Part shown: positions 26,969-35,784 of the stretch, in pieces
How the letters are laid out: every line of letters begins with the position of its first letter
Numbering within the stretch: the first letter of the stretch is position 1
Virus record (IMG/VR): IMGVR_UViG_3300049846_001037
Location: 62,001 to 126,000 of that record
Length of the DNA: 64,000 nt
Source: a virus
Strand: one strand, 5' to 3'
Notes under the pieces: model-generated
Databases searched by the model: none
Told to the model about the DNA's origin: nothing
What the model saw: only the letters and a program-made list of their open reading frames with translations
Translations under genes and position numbers: made by a program

Positions 26969-27364
26969 TCAACTACGCAGATCGGCCAAGATTTGTTGTA
27001 TTTCTTTATCCTTCTTACACTCTAATTTCAGCCTTTCTATACCCAGCCTGATCCTAACGTTAGCTGCTTCTTGGGTCACTCCCAAGATGGTTCCCATATG
27101 CTCCTGCTTCTTTTGCATCAAAAAGAGCCTTAGGGCATCCTGTTGCCTTGAAGTCAGTTTCCGCTTTATTTTCTGTAGGATCAGCTCCCATAACCTCTCT
27201 TTTAGTTCTTGTCTACGCTGCTTTTCTTCCTCGTCATCCTCGTCGGGAACCTCGAATTTCTTTTGATCTATGACCGATTGGAGGATGTGGGGGTCGATGA
27301 GGTTATGCCGCCACCTGAACTGTTGCTGCTCGTATTCCGAGTCGGACATGTATCTTTTGGCCAT
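26969..27364 (-). CDS. Sigma-70 region-4-like transcription factor
   Basis: 131 aa. RKLTSRQQDALRLFLMQ, then MGTILGVTQEAANVRIRLGI (about 75-115) is the helix-turn-helix pattern of sigma region 4 (LT-RQ ... LGVTQ). Region 2 is absent and the N-terminus is acidic. It could act as a stand-alone region-4 protein that redirects polymerase, with or without the full sigma factor encoded at 28759. Last gene before a terminator. Confidence 0.6.
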   Translation of the reverse strand: MAKRYMSDSEYEQQQFRWRHNLIDPHILQSVIDQKKFEVPDEDDEEEKQRRQELKERLWELILQKIKRKLTSRQQDALRLFLMQKKQEHMGTILGVTQEAANVRIRLGIERLKLECKKDKEIQQILADLRS

Positions 27365-27370
27365 GCATCG

Positions 27371-28189
27371 TTACCGTCCTTTGTCTTTTTTGTCTTTTTT
27401 GACGAGCCTTAGTTTTCTCTGTAAATCATCGTTTTTCGAGATTTCATCCATCAAACGGACAAACTCTGCAGCCCCCTTGGCCTTTATGAAGTCATCCAAG
27501 TCTTTGAAGAAGCCACCAGAATAGCCATTGAATGTCCCTATCTTTACCTGGATACCCTTAAACCCGCTATCTATTCTCTTGTCATTGAAGGCACCTAATG
27601 CGTTCTTGCCTCCGGTATCATTGTCAAATATCAGGATGATCTTGTCGGCATAAGCGGCCAACTTCCTAATGTGTGACCTTCTGAATGCTGTTCCCATGAA
27701 GCCTACTGTGTTCGTGACCCCGGCCTGATGGGCGGTTACAACGTCAGCATTACCTTCACAAACATAGACAATGCCAGTCTCTCTGATCTTCTTTATGGCC
27801 CTGTCTAGCCCATAGAGAATCTTGCCCTTCTCAAATTCAGTGTTGTAGTACTTGGGCTCAACACCCTTAATGACAGTTCGACCCGTAATAGCTATGAGAT
27901 TGCCGAACTCGTCTTTGATGGGGAAAATGATGCGATCATAGAAACGAGACGAAAACCCCCTTGTGCCATAGTTTGAAAGAACATGTAGGTCTTCCAGGTC
28001 GTCTATGGATAGTTTGTAGGCTTTTACTTTGATCTTGAGTTCTAGTAATTTTTGGTTTGGGAAAAACCCTATCTGCCAGTCGTCGATTGTTTGCTTTGAC
28101 CAAAGCCTGACGTTTGAAACATAGTCATCAAAGACTTTGTTTCGCTGCTCTAAACAATACTCTGTGACAACATCAAAAACATTAGACAT
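27371..28189 (-). CDS. DnaG-type DNA primase, TOPRIM core
   Basis: 272 aa from ATG at 28189 (a TTG at 28201 is possible). RIIFPIKDEFGNLIAITGR and PKYYNTEFEKGKILYGLDRA are the conserved DnaG core motifs. The TOPRIM metal site is visible as VYVCEGNADVVTAHQAG (Glu) and IILIFDNDTGGKNA (Asp-x-Asp). It would make RNA primers for phage replication. The N-terminal zinc domain and C-terminal helicase-binding domain of bacterial DnaG are missing, so only the catalytic core is encoded here. Overlaps the kptA-like gene by 8 nt. Confidence 0.8.
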   Translation of the reverse strand: MSNVFDVVTEYCLEQRNKVFDDYVSNVRLWSKQTIDDWQIGFFPNQKLLELKIKVKAYKLSIDDLEDLHVLSNYGTRGFSSRFYDRIIFPIKDEFGNLIAITGRTVIKGVEPKYYNTEFEKGKILYGLDRAIKKIRETGIVYVCEGNADVVTAHQAGVTNTVGFMGTAFRRSHIRKLAAYADKIILIFDNDTGGKNALGAFNDKRIDSGFKGIQVKIGTFNGYSGGFFKDLDDFIKAKGAAEFVRLMDEISKNDDLQRKLRLVKKDKKDKGR

Positions 28190-28739
28190 GTACAGAAACA
28201 AACTTGGAAGGTAGGTGGTGAGTGAAGTACAGGTCTTGCTCTTTGTGATAGTAGAACTTGACTAGGGCGGCCCTGGCTTTTCCTGTTGAAACCGTAACCT
28301 CTGTTTTGCCTACGGGAGTCGGAGCCGACCTACTGATCATGTAGGTGTCTTTGCCAGACAATGTGATGCCGCCCTCGGTGACTATCTTTGAAATCTCACT
28401 CTTGTCGATGTAGAAGTAAAGAAGGCTTGGAACATCTGTGGTCTCTACAAAGTCCTCTGGCACCTTCATGTTATAGATGACGGTATGACCAGTCCTAGCC
28501 TTGACCTTGTTATCTTGTAGAAGGAATATGCCACCAGAGAACTTCTTAATGATGTCTATGAGCTGTTCTTTTGTTATGTCAAGTTTCTTGTTCTTGCGAA
28601 CAGCAACCAAAACAGAATCAAGGCTGGCAAAACCATCGTCATCCAGCTTGATTCTATAGAAATAGGGCTTATGCCTCAAAACAAAGGCCATAAAGCTCTT
28701 GATGTCATAGATTTGTTCTTTGGTCAGTTCTATAGGCAT
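28182..28739 (-). CDS. kptA: RNA 2'-phosphotransferase (KptA/Tpt1 family)
   Basis: 185 aa. FMAFVLRHKPYFYRIKLDDDG near 15-35 is the LRH-x-P...LD-x-G signature, and KVKARTGHTVIYNM (about 80-93) gives the Arg...GH catalytic pair. The enzyme family removes a 2'-phosphate from RNA using NAD+. The second-lobe HGT motif of the family is replaced by LLYFYIDKS, so NAD binding may be altered. Part of an apparent RNA-repair set with the kinase at 30592 and the ligase at 47381. Confidence 0.75.
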   Translation of the reverse strand: MPIELTKEQIYDIKSFMAFVLRHKPYFYRIKLDDDGFASLDSVLVAVRKNKKLDITKEQLIDIIKKFSGGIFLLQDNKVKARTGHTVIYNMKVPEDFVETTDVPSLLYFYIDKSEISKIVTEGGITLSGKDTYMISRSAPTPVGKTEVTVSTGKARAALVKFYYHKEQDLYFTHHLPSKFVSVHV

Positions 28740-28758
28740 ATTTGTATGTTATCAAAAA

Positions 28759-29508
28759 TTAGAAGTTTTTTCTTATCTTTCTTATGGCCAGCATCTCTAT
28801 CTGACGTATCCTCTCAGTGCTGAGATTCAACTTTTTGCCAACCTCTTGCAAGGTAACATCCTCATCACCCATGTATCTCATCTCAATAATTGATCTTTCC
28901 CTATAATTCAAACACTTTTTCATGATATTAAAAACATCACTTTTGAAGATGCTCTTTTCAAGGTCTTCGGATGTATCCTTAGCAGCTATCAGATCATGAT
29001 AGTTGACATCGGTTTGGGCATCCAAATTGACAAGATTGCCAGTGTTGATGTAGGCTTGGTCTGCTTTGTTATACTTTATCTGTTTACCCTCGACAGCCAA
29101 CCTTCTCTTTCTTAGGGTATCGTTTACCACATTCCTTGGGGTATGGATGAGATTGTCATCGTACAGAACGGCATATATGTTCTTGTCTACCCAAAACTTC
29201 AAGTAGGTCATGAACATGTAGCCCATGCTTGGATCAAACTTCTCTATAGCCTCACAGAAGCCTATGACACCGGCTTGGAACAAGTCCTCGCTGTCTATAT
29301 TGCTGTGGCGATAACGTGCAGCACTCTTGGCTATGAAGCGGGAAATGTTATTGAAAACCTCATCCTTGTATTCTTGCTTCTTAATTGGATTACGAGCCCT
29401 TTGGTATTTTCCAACCAAGTTGGTGATCTCTTGAGAGCTCATATATTCCTGCTTCAAGAGCTTGATGATGGTCTTGTTGCTGACGACGCCCATTCCACGT
29501 TTTTTCAT
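28759..29508 (-). CDS. Sigma-70 family RNA polymerase sigma factor
   Basis: 249 aa. Region 2: IDSEDLFQAGVIGFCEAIEK followed by FDPSMGYMFMTYLKFWVDKN. Region 3-like linker: IHTPRNVVNDTLRKRR. Region 4: DVTLQEVGKKLNLSTERIRQ (helix-turn-helix). A complete, short sigma factor without region 1, able to redirect the host core polymerase, plausibly to the TTTTATA-N6-TAATA elements in front of the structural operons. Confidence 0.85.
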   Translation of the reverse strand: MKKRGMGVVSNKTIIKLLKQEYMSSQEITNLVGKYQRARNPIKKQEYKDEVFNNISRFIAKSAARYRHSNIDSEDLFQAGVIGFCEAIEKFDPSMGYMFMTYLKFWVDKNIYAVLYDDNLIHTPRNVVNDTLRKRRLAVEGKQIKYNKADQAYINTGNLVNLDAQTDVNYHDLIAAKDTSEDLEKSIFKSDVFNIMKKCLNYRERSIIEMRYMGDEDVTLQEVGKKLNLSTERIRQIEMLAIRKIRKNF

Positions 29509-29518
29509 TGAATCTCCG

Positions 29519-30595
29519 TTAGGATATGCGAGCTAGTTGTTTTGCAGCAATGTCCCAAGTGTAGTTGCTCGACATATACTGCTCGGCCCTTTCTCCTATC
29601 TTTTGCGCTTCGTCGTAATGCTCATGAACCCATCGCATCTTCTCGACAAGCGACTCAACCTTTGGAGCATTCCAAGTACCGGCTGCTCCAGATATCGGGA
29701 AGAACAGTGGGTCGTAAATCGGTTCCTCGACCAAATCTCTGATCAAGATTGCGTTGTCATCGTTGGCGTAGGCTGTAATACCAGAGTTGAACGGCGTAAT
29801 GACTGGAAGACCACACGACATAGCCTCAACAATGGGCAAGCCTATTCCCTCTGCCTTAGAAGCAAAGACGGCAGCATGATGGGTGTTGTAAATGTTCACG
29901 ATATCTTCTTCAAAATGCCTGACATCAATGTTGGTCATTGGATACTTTAGGTCCAAGGACTCCTGCAGGCTATGAAGAAACATGTTGGAGTCAAAACTCC
30001 TAAGGTGTGGATTGTCGATGAACAATGACAATCTCACCTTTCTATCTCCCTGAAAGGCTTCATTGAAAGCCTTTATCACAAGGGTTGTTCCCTTTCTATT
30101 CTCTGCCTTGCCGATGTGTATGAATCGAAATCTCTTGCTGTCTAAATTCTTGGTCGATGAATTAAACACCGAATGGTCAACACCGCCAGGGATAACGTGG
30201 AGCGGAACCGTTACTCCATTGTTCTTTAGAACATCCACTCCCCACTGAGAGGCCGTGAAGACCCCATCCAGTCTATTGAGGGCTTCTATGTATTCCTTGG
30301 GGATGATGGTGTATTCAAAGATGAAGTAGCCGTATCTCTTACCGCTTGGATTGATCTCCTTAAATACCCCATCAAAGGTGTTGGGGTACCAGAAAATCAT
30401 GGTGTCAAGAGACGGGTCGGGCTTGACAAAGCGATGGTTGAGCTTTGGCGTAAGACCATAGGGGTCATTGCCAGGCATGATTGGTATCAGGTTTACCTGA
30501 TCCATGTTGTCTATCATGGCATCGGCAAAAGCCCTAGCATGGTTGGGTATGCCCAAGCAGCCGTAGAACTGTCCGACAAAGTTGATCTTTTTCAT
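29519..30595 (-). CDS. Glycosyltransferase, GT-B type (GT4-like)
   Basis: 358 aa. The C-terminal nucleotide-sugar half shows IHIGKAENRKGTTLVIKAF (about 165) and SKAEGIGLPIVEAMSCGLPV (about 245-265), the EGxGLPxxEA(M/L)xxGxPV hallmark. The N-terminal acceptor half begins NFVGQFYGCLGIPNHARAF. It could decorate phage DNA, virion proteins or host surface glycans. Coupled (ATGA) to the kinase gene. Confidence 0.8.
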   Translation of the reverse strand: MKKINFVGQFYGCLGIPNHARAFADAMIDNMDQVNLIPIMPGNDPYGLTPKLNHRFVKPDPSLDTMIFWYPNTFDGVFKEINPSGKRYGYFIFEYTIIPKEYIEALNRLDGVFTASQWGVDVLKNNGVTVPLHVIPGGVDHSVFNSSTKNLDSKRFRFIHIGKAENRKGTTLVIKAFNEAFQGDRKVRLSLFIDNPHLRSFDSNMFLHSLQESLDLKYPMTNIDVRHFEEDIVNIYNTHHAAVFASKAEGIGLPIVEAMSCGLPVITPFNSGITAYANDDNAILIRDLVEEPIYDPLFFPISGAAGTWNAPKVESLVEKMRWVHEHYDEAQKIGERAEQYMSSNYTWDIAAKQLARIS

Positions 30596-31101
30596 GGATT
30601 CTCTATTGGAAAGAGTTCCTGCACGTTGCCATCGTTAGTGTAGATTCTTGCTATCTTCTCTTTTGGGTCCAGAGGGTTGAAGCTTTCTAGGTTCTTGCCC
30701 ATACGCCTCACTGCCCCTCTCAATCCTTCGTTCTCGACATTACAACGGCTCAGGCAGGTCTCAACTGACGTATTGACAAAGAAGCCAACACCACCAAGTC
30801 CACGCCAATGCTCTCTTCGCCAAGCTAGAGTATTGGTCTCATCTATGATGACGTTGGTGCCATTGATAAGAAGAGCTCTGGCCGCAACATCAATGTGACC
30901 AAAGACGGCTGGCTCCGAGTCGTAGTGATAGTCCCTGTCGTAGACGGCAAGCCTAAAGCTATCTTGCGTAAGTATTGTTGCGCTTAGTTCACGGGCTATC
31001 TTCTTGCAAACGGTTGACTTTCCAGATCTTGCATTGCCAACCATGAAGTAGAGATTGCCCCTCTTGTTCTCTTGATACTTCTCGTCAGCGAAGGTCGCCA
31101 T
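30592..31101 (-). CDS. P-loop kinase, polynucleotide-kinase-like
   Basis: 169 aa. Walker A GNARSGKST (22-30) followed by a lid pattern and INGTNVIIDETNTLAWRREH, where the Asp/Glu and Asn-Thr positions match the kinase domain of phage polynucleotide kinases and related P-loop kinases. No phosphatase domain is fused; the HAD protein at 43040 could fill that role. RNA 5'-end phosphorylation is inferred, not shown. Confidence 0.6.
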   Translation of the reverse strand: MATFADEKYQENKRGNLYFMVGNARSGKSTVCKKIARELSATILTQDSFRLAVYDRDYHYDSEPAVFGHIDVAARALLINGTNVIIDETNTLAWRREHWRGLGGVGFFVNTSVETCLSRCNVENEGLRGAVRRMGKNLESFNPLDPKEKIARIYTNDGNVQELFPIENP

Positions 31102-31110
31102 CTAGTTCAC

Positions 31111-31479
31111 CTAAGAGGGAATTTCTTTCCAGACGTTTTCCTTCTTGCCACCTGTATGGTTCGTGAACAAAACCCTATCTACATCCATCTCTTCAAGGAC
31201 TTGCGTGGTCGTAGGCTCAGGCAACTTCTCTTCCTGAGGAGCTGGAACCATCTCTTGAACTGGTTGAAACTGAGTCAGCCTTGGATCGATCTTCCATACA
31301 GACTCGTATCCAGCGTATTCATAATACTGTTCTAGATACCACACGGGGTACTTATGAACGCTTCTTGGGTTGTACCTAAAATCAAAAGTTACCAAGATGG
31401 TGCCATCTGGGTTCTTTCCAAGTATCTTTAGGCAGTAGCTTTTTGATTCCTTGCTTTTCCAAACTTGATTTACATCCAT
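31111..31479 (-). CDS. Hypothetical protein (122 aa)
   Basis: N-terminal beta-like domain (SYCLKILGKNPDGTILVTFD, many Tyr), then a Pro/Glu-rich linker and a short polar end. Good GAGGAG site upstream. A TAAAATGTA element is seen just upstream (about 31505). No family recognised. Confidence 0.65.
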   Translation of the reverse strand: MDVNQVWKSKESKSYCLKILGKNPDGTILVTFDFRYNPRSVHKYPVWYLEQYYEYAGYESVWKIDPRLTQFQPVQEMVPAPQEEKLPEPTTTQVLEEMDVDRVLFTNHTGGKKENVWKEIPS

Positions 31480-31541
31480 TACCTTGCTCCTCTTGTCGTA
31501 TTTGAACTACATTTTACCAGTATTGGTTAGATAGAAAAGAC

Positions 31542-31997
31542 TCATTTTCGTTCCCACGGATAGTTGATCCAGTCATACTCCTTGACCTGCTTGGCAAAGT
31601 AGGTCGGCTTGAAGCATGACGTATGCTTATAGTGAAGAGTTGCTGTGTCGATGTTCTTTCTGGGGCATCCCAGTTTTTCTAGCACAGCAATGGTCTCAAC
31701 CAAACTCTTTCCACTATCCGAGATGTCGTCAACAAGTAATATTTTGGTCTTGGACGACAACTCGCCTATCATGGAAACGTGGTAGTCTATCTTGTGTTTC
31801 TTGGACTTCTTTTTGCCCTGATAGCTTTCAATGGTCGTAACGCCATGCTTTACGTTCATACGATGCGACATGAGGACGCCTGGGATTAGCCCACCCCTGT
31901 TGACGCCAATGATCACATCATATTTTTTGTGGATCTGCTTTACTACAGCATCCACTAAACCATCAACTTGTGACCATTTCAAGTTGATGATCTTCAT
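31542..31997 (-). CDS. Phosphoribosyltransferase
   Basis: 151 aa from the ATG at 31997, which overlaps the previous stop as TAATG. The PRPP-binding loop KILLVDDISDSGKSLVE (86-102) is canonical for type I phosphoribosyltransferases. YDVIIGVNRGGLIPGVLMSH is the PRTase strand and loop after beta-1. The small size resembles xanthine/hypoxanthine-type enzymes of salvage. The base specificity cannot be read. Confidence 0.8.
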   Translation of the reverse strand: MKIINLKWSQVDGLVDAVVKQIHKKYDVIIGVNRGGLIPGVLMSHRMNVKHGVTTIESYQGKKKSKKHKIDYHVSMIGELSSKTKILLVDDISDSGKSLVETIAVLEKLGCPRKNIDTATLHYKHTSCFKPTYFAKQVKEYDWINYPWERK

Positions 31998-32194
31998 TAC
32001 TTCTTGAGAGTAGCCAAGAAGTTGGGATTCTTCACCCAAGAGTCATATTGGTCCTTGGTCTCAAAGCCAAGGTGCTGCCAGATGTCAATGGAGCCGTCTC
32101 CGCCGTCCCATTGAACAATCTCCTCTTCCAGCCACTTGTTGATGTATTTGTCGCTTATCTCACCACTGATGTAGCCTGCTACGATTGTTTTCAT
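31997..32194 (-). CDS. Small hypothetical protein (65 aa)
   Basis: Acidic and Trp rich: MKTIVAGYISGEISDKYINK, then WDGGDGSIDIWQHLGFE. One small folded domain is likely. Coupled to the phosphoribosyltransferase gene. Unknown. Confidence 0.65.
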   Translation of the reverse strand: MKTIVAGYISGEISDKYINKWLEEEIVQWDGGDGSIDIWQHLGFETKDQYDSWVKNPNFLATLKK

Positions 32195-32890
32195 TTACTT
32201 CTCCTGCTGAGGAAGGGTTGTGGCATACCATTTTACTAGAGCCTCGTAGGTGGGAGCCCAAGGATGCTTGAAGGCTTTGGCTCCTTCTGGCGGCCTCTGG
32301 GTCAAAACTTCTTCTAGCGTCTTGCCCATGTACTTCATCATGTAGCCAGCCGTCAAGGCGCTGGTGCGGTCATGCCCGTGTTCGCAGTGATAGTAGATGA
32401 CAGACTTCTGCTCGGTCTTAAGTAGATGATTCAGAAGGTCTACGGCTCCATCAAAGTTGAACTGTGGTGGCTCAACCAGAGCACAGTTGGCATTGTCGGT
32501 GCAGCCCTGAACTGGATACCAGATGATGCTTCCACTCTGACCATTGACAGTGTTTCCATGTTGCTTGGTGATGTCGTAGTGGTTGAAGAATGGTGGCCAT
32601 GCTGCAGGGTATGGGAACAGCGTGGACAAGTCCTGCCCATAAGCAGAGAACTCCATTCCCAGATCGCCACCCTCACTGGCTGGGTTGTTGTCGATGAGGG
32701 AGAAGTCAATGAGTTTATGCTTGGTCAGATCAAAGTTAGGTATGATCTCTTGAAGTTTTGAGTTGATGGCATCGTAGGCAAATGAACCATCCTCGTTCAA
32801 TGGCTCGTTGCCACGCACCAGCACGTTGTCGCCATCCTGGGCAACAACGTAGGTTCTCTTGGGACTATAGACTGCATTAGGTGTTGGCAT
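32195..32890 (-). CDS. PTP-type phosphatase (CX5R)
   Basis: 231 aa. VIYYHCEHGHDRTSALTAGY (about 164-182) is the HCxxxxxR(S/T) P-loop with nucleophile Cys169 and Arg175. An upstream general-acid Asp may lie in the DNAN or FDLT segments. Residues 60-120 are an unusual insertion. Substrates of such phage phosphatases may be proteins, nucleotides or RNA ends; nothing here decides. Follows the small TM gene closely. Confidence 0.75.
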   Translation of the reverse strand: MPTPNAVYSPKRTYVVAQDGDNVLVRGNEPLNEDGSFAYDAINSKLQEIIPNFDLTKHKLIDFSLIDNNPASEGGDLGMEFSAYGQDLSTLFPYPAAWPPFFNHYDITKQHGNTVNGQSGSIIWYPVQGCTDNANCALVEPPQFNFDGAVDLLNHLLKTEQKSVIYYHCEHGHDRTSALTAGYMMKYMGKTLEEVLTQRPPEGAKAFKHPWAPTYEALVKWYATTLPQQEK

Positions 32891-32899
32891 TATTTACCC

Positions 32900-32977
32900 T
32901 CAGAAGATCCAGCCCATAGCCTGAGCTGTCCAAATGGACCCAAAGGCTACGGCAAAGAAGATGATGATGTATTTCAC
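32900..32977 (-). CDS. Very small membrane peptide (25 aa)
   Basis: GTG at 32977 to TGA at 32900. The peptide begins VKYIIIFFAVAFGSIW and is almost entirely one transmembrane helix. GGGAG lies 6-8 nt upstream and the start overlaps the previous stop (GTGA), the coupling style of this phage. Below usual gene-finder length limits. Function unknown; it could be a membrane-acting phage factor. Confidence 0.55.
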   Translation of the reverse strand: MKYIIIFFAVAFGSIWTAQAMGWIF

Positions 32978-33201
32978 TTGTTCTCCCACACACACGTTCC
33001 AAAAGGAAACCTGCTAGATTCAACCACCTCAACCCAGCTATCTGGTTTCATCCCATCAACTGAGTAGCCAACATAAAACCCTTGGCTGCAGTTTTGCTCT
33101 AACAGCTTATAGATAAGTCCATTGTCGTGTTTACTTTTTATCTCGATGATGTTTCCATTGGTTAGCCTATATTGCTGACCGATGGACATCTTCTTGCTCA
33201 T
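32974..33201 (-). CDS. Hypothetical protein (75 aa)
   Basis: A small beta-rich protein: GQQYRLTNGNIIEIKSKHDN, then SWVEVVESSRFPFG. It resembles compact SH3-like modules in its strand pattern. Overlaps the upstream gene by 4 nt. Unknown. Confidence 0.65.
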   Translation of the reverse strand: MSKKMSIGQQYRLTNGNIIEIKSKHDNGLIYKLLEQNCSQGFYVGYSVDGMKPDSWVEVVESSRFPFGTCVWENK

Positions 33202-33476
33202 TTAAGCCTCACAGGATTCATTTCCTCTATGATCTTGCAGTCGTTGAACTTCTCCCACGACACCCGAACATGGTTGGCTGATATGAGTCCTGGGTATTTG
33301 TTGTTCTTAACATCCTGTATTATTTCCAGGGATTCAAGATCAACCCCACTCTCATCGTATCCAATGATCATGAATTGATGTCCACGGGAAAACTTTCCAG
33401 CCATTGTGTAGATGCCTTCTTGGGCCTCTACCTTGTCTCCCTTTTCTGGGAAGTCTTTTCTGGGTATGAAGCTCAT
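33198..33476 (-). CDS. Hypothetical protein (92 aa)
   Basis: Beta-rich (GDKVEAQEGIYTMAGKFSRG, HQFMIIGYDESG). Like its neighbours at 32974, 35480 and 35785 it looks like a small SH3-type barrel. ATGA coupling on both sides. No known family. Confidence 0.65.
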   Translation of the reverse strand: MSFIPRKDFPEKGDKVEAQEGIYTMAGKFSRGHQFMIIGYDESGVDLESLEIIQDVKNNKYPGLISANHVRVSWEKFNDCKIIEEMNPVRLK

Positions 33477-34891
33477 TTTGTCCTCTCGGCTATCTCTTCA
33501 CCCACAACCATGCCACACATGGCTGCTTGGACGATGCCTCGACTGATGCCACAACCATCGCCACCGCAGAACAGGTTTGGAATGTCTGCTTCCAACTTGT
33601 CGCTCAACTCGGCTCTGGCGCTGTACCACTTGATCTCTGGCCCATACATGATGGTTTCTTCGCCATTCATGCCTGGGAACAACTTGTCAAGAATCTCAAG
33701 AGACTTCATGATGGTGTTCCACTGCTTGGCTGGGAAAGCAAAGGAGAGGTCTCCAGGCACTGCATCAGCCAGCGTAGGCTTCATGTAGAGTTCTTGCATC
33801 CTCTTGACGGTGCTTCTGCGACCCAACTTGGCATCCTTGAGCCTCTGGACAATAGCTTTGCCACCGCCAATGAGATTGCATGTCTGGGCTACCGCTCTAC
33901 CATAGGCAATGGGGTCATTGAATGGCTCGGTGAACTCAGCAGACACCAGCAGGGCAAAGTTGCTGTTGGGAGTCTTTAGGGATTCGTCATTGAACGAGTG
34001 TCCGTTGACAGTGAGATAGTCTTTGCCAGAATCATTCACAGACTCGGCAACAACATGTCCGCCATTGTTCCAGCAGAACGTCCTTGATTTTAGACCAGTC
34101 TTGGGGTCGGTGATGACCAGTTTTGGCTCATAGAGAGCATTGCCAATCTCTCTGCCGATGAACTCTGGAAACTCTACCCTCACGCCAATATCTATCTGGT
34201 TGTTGCGTATCTTGAGTCCATGCTCTTTGGCTATCTGACCAAACCAGCGATTGCCAGAACGGCCGGGCATCAAGACTAGGTATTTTGACTCAGTTTTCTG
34301 AGGAGGAAGGTAAACTGTCTGCACCATCTCTCCATCCTCTGGTTTGTACTTATGTTCAATTGCAAAACCATTTTCAGTCTTTGTGAAACCAACCACCTCT
34401 TGTTTAAATCTAATCTCAACCTTGTCCTTTAGGAACTCGTAGATATTCTTCATGATCTGCTCGTTGTTCTCTGTTCCCAAGTGACGAATACGAGCAGTTA
34501 GAAGTGTCATATCATAAACGGCTGCTCGGCTCTTAATTGGAGCTACAACGGATGGATCGTCACCGAAGACCTTCAAATCCTTATTGTCGCTGAACTTCAT
34601 GTGGGTATCGTCAACGGTCTGCATCAATTCAGCAAACTTCTTGAGATCAATGTATTCCTGCAGGTTTCCGCCATAGTTCTCATCCAACGACATACATAGT
34701 TTGCCGTCAGACCAGGAGCCGCAGCCACCAAATCCCTGAGTCAGATCGATGCCCTTGTGGCTTCGCTCATGAACTGGCTTGCCCTTCTCAAGCATGATTA
34801 TCTTGAGGTTCGGGTTTTTCTCAATCAAGGTCAAGGCCGTGAAGATGCCACCAGGACCGGCACCTACAATGCAGACATCGTATTTACTCAT
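33473..34891 (-). CDS. FAD-dependent oxidoreductase
   Basis: 472 aa from ATG at 34891 (ATGA overlap with the upstream stop). YDVCIVGAGPGGIFTALTLI is the GxGxxG dinucleotide fold at the N-terminus, followed by an acidic strand end MLEKGKPV. GGCGSWSDGKLCMS and a C-terminal NLFCGGDGCGISRGIVQAAM complete an FAD-binding two-domain protein like the uncharacterised FAD-dependent dehydrogenases found in bacteria. The substrate is unknown; full-length metabolic enzymes of this kind are uncommon in phages. Confidence 0.75.
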   Translation of the reverse strand: MSKYDVCIVGAGPGGIFTALTLIEKNPNLKIIMLEKGKPVHERSHKGIDLTQGFGGCGSWSDGKLCMSLDENYGGNLQEYIDLKKFAELMQTVDDTHMKFSDNKDLKVFGDDPSVVAPIKSRAAVYDMTLLTARIRHLGTENNEQIMKNIYEFLKDKVEIRFKQEVVGFTKTENGFAIEHKYKPEDGEMVQTVYLPPQKTESKYLVLMPGRSGNRWFGQIAKEHGLKIRNNQIDIGVRVEFPEFIGREIGNALYEPKLVITDPKTGLKSRTFCWNNGGHVVAESVNDSGKDYLTVNGHSFNDESLKTPNSNFALLVSAEFTEPFNDPIAYGRAVAQTCNLIGGGKAIVQRLKDAKLGRRSTVKRMQELYMKPTLADAVPGDLSFAFPAKQWNTIMKSLEILDKLFPGMNGEETIMYGPEIKWYSARAELSDKLEADIPNLFCGGDGCGISRGIVQAAMCGMVVGEEIAERTK

Positions 34892-35478
34892 TTCTTTAGG
34901 CTCTCTCTGAGTTGTTTGATCCATTTATTTCTTGATTCAACCCTTTCGACCTCTTCTGCCCAACCCTTCGTGTGGTATTCGATATCTCTTTTGGCTGAGT
35001 CTAAATGGATTGATTTCCATTCTTTGCCAGAGATCTTCTTTGGTGCATCCATGTACTTCTCGCTGCAATCAAAGTCTATGGACTGGTATATCTGTTCTAG
35101 CATGAAGGTCTTCAATTCCTCATGGTCAGGAGAGGGCGGGGTCCATGACTGGACTTGTTCTAGCATCTTCTGATACTTATCCTTGGTAGCTCTCTTGGCT
35201 GCTAGGTTCTTCTGGTGAGAAGCCAATTCTTTTTCATAGTAGCTCTTGGCCTCTGCGTCGGCTTCCTTGGGGGTCATCTTCTTTATCTTCTCCAACTCCC
35301 TTTTGGCCTCAGCTAGTCTTTCTTGGTGATAGGTACTCGGCTTAAAGCTTTTGGGTATCTGGGCATCCATTGGGTCGTCCCTCATCTCAATGAGGGCACC
35401 AAAGGCTCTAGCGCAGTTGAGGGCAAACTTCTCGAAGCTTATGCCCTTCTCTATATCAGCCGTGTATCCCGTTGGCAT
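34888..35478 (-). CDS. Hypothetical coiled-coil protein (196 aa)
   Basis: ATG at 35478 chosen because AGGAG lies 7 nt upstream; a longer frame to 35544 would overlap the next gene. YTADIEKGISFEKFALNCARA starts the protein, followed by MRDDPMDAQIP and a helical region (EKELASHQKNLAAKRATKDK). The first part resembles conserved small phage proteins with an FEKFALxCARAFGA pattern. Function unknown. Confidence 0.65.
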   Translation of the reverse strand: MPTGYTADIEKGISFEKFALNCARAFGALIEMRDDPMDAQIPKSFKPSTYHQERLAEAKRELEKIKKMTPKEADAEAKSYYEKELASHQKNLAAKRATKDKYQKMLEQVQSWTPPSPDHEELKTFMLEQIYQSIDFDCSEKYMDAPKKISGKEWKSIHLDSAKRDIEYHTKGWAEEVERVESRNKWIKQLRESLKK

Positions 35479-35479
35479 T

Positions 35480-35782
35480 TTAGCTCCTTTTCCTGAAAAC
35501 ATATGCAGGAACTTCCATCTCAAAAGGCAACCCGTCAAATTCAACTACCAGAGAGTAAGTGTAGACCTCTTTGACGGTTCCCTTCATGCCCTTTCTTATG
35601 ACCACGCCGCCTTCAGTATGCTCATCATCTTGGGCTTCGACTTTCGATCCAACAGGGAACATTTTTTGATTCTTCTCGAACTCTTCTTTGTTGCGGTTCT
35701 CTGAGCCCATAGCTAAAATCAGTATGAAAATCAACATACCAAGAACAAAAAAAAGAAGAGCTAGAATGCCAAACAGTTGCAT
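35480..35782 (-). CDS. Membrane-anchored SH3-like protein (100 aa)
   Basis: Residues 3-25 (LFGILALLFFVLGMLIFILI) form one N-terminal membrane helix. The rest is a small beta domain (GGVVIRKGMKGTVKEVYTYS). The topology suggests a membrane anchor with the barrel on one side. Unknown role. Confidence 0.65.
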   Translation of the reverse strand: MQLFGILALLFFVLGMLIFILILAMGSENRNKEEFEKNQKMFPVGSKVEAQDDEHTEGGVVIRKGMKGTVKEVYTYSLVVEFDGLPFEMEVPAYVFRKRS

Positions 35783-35784
35783 TT

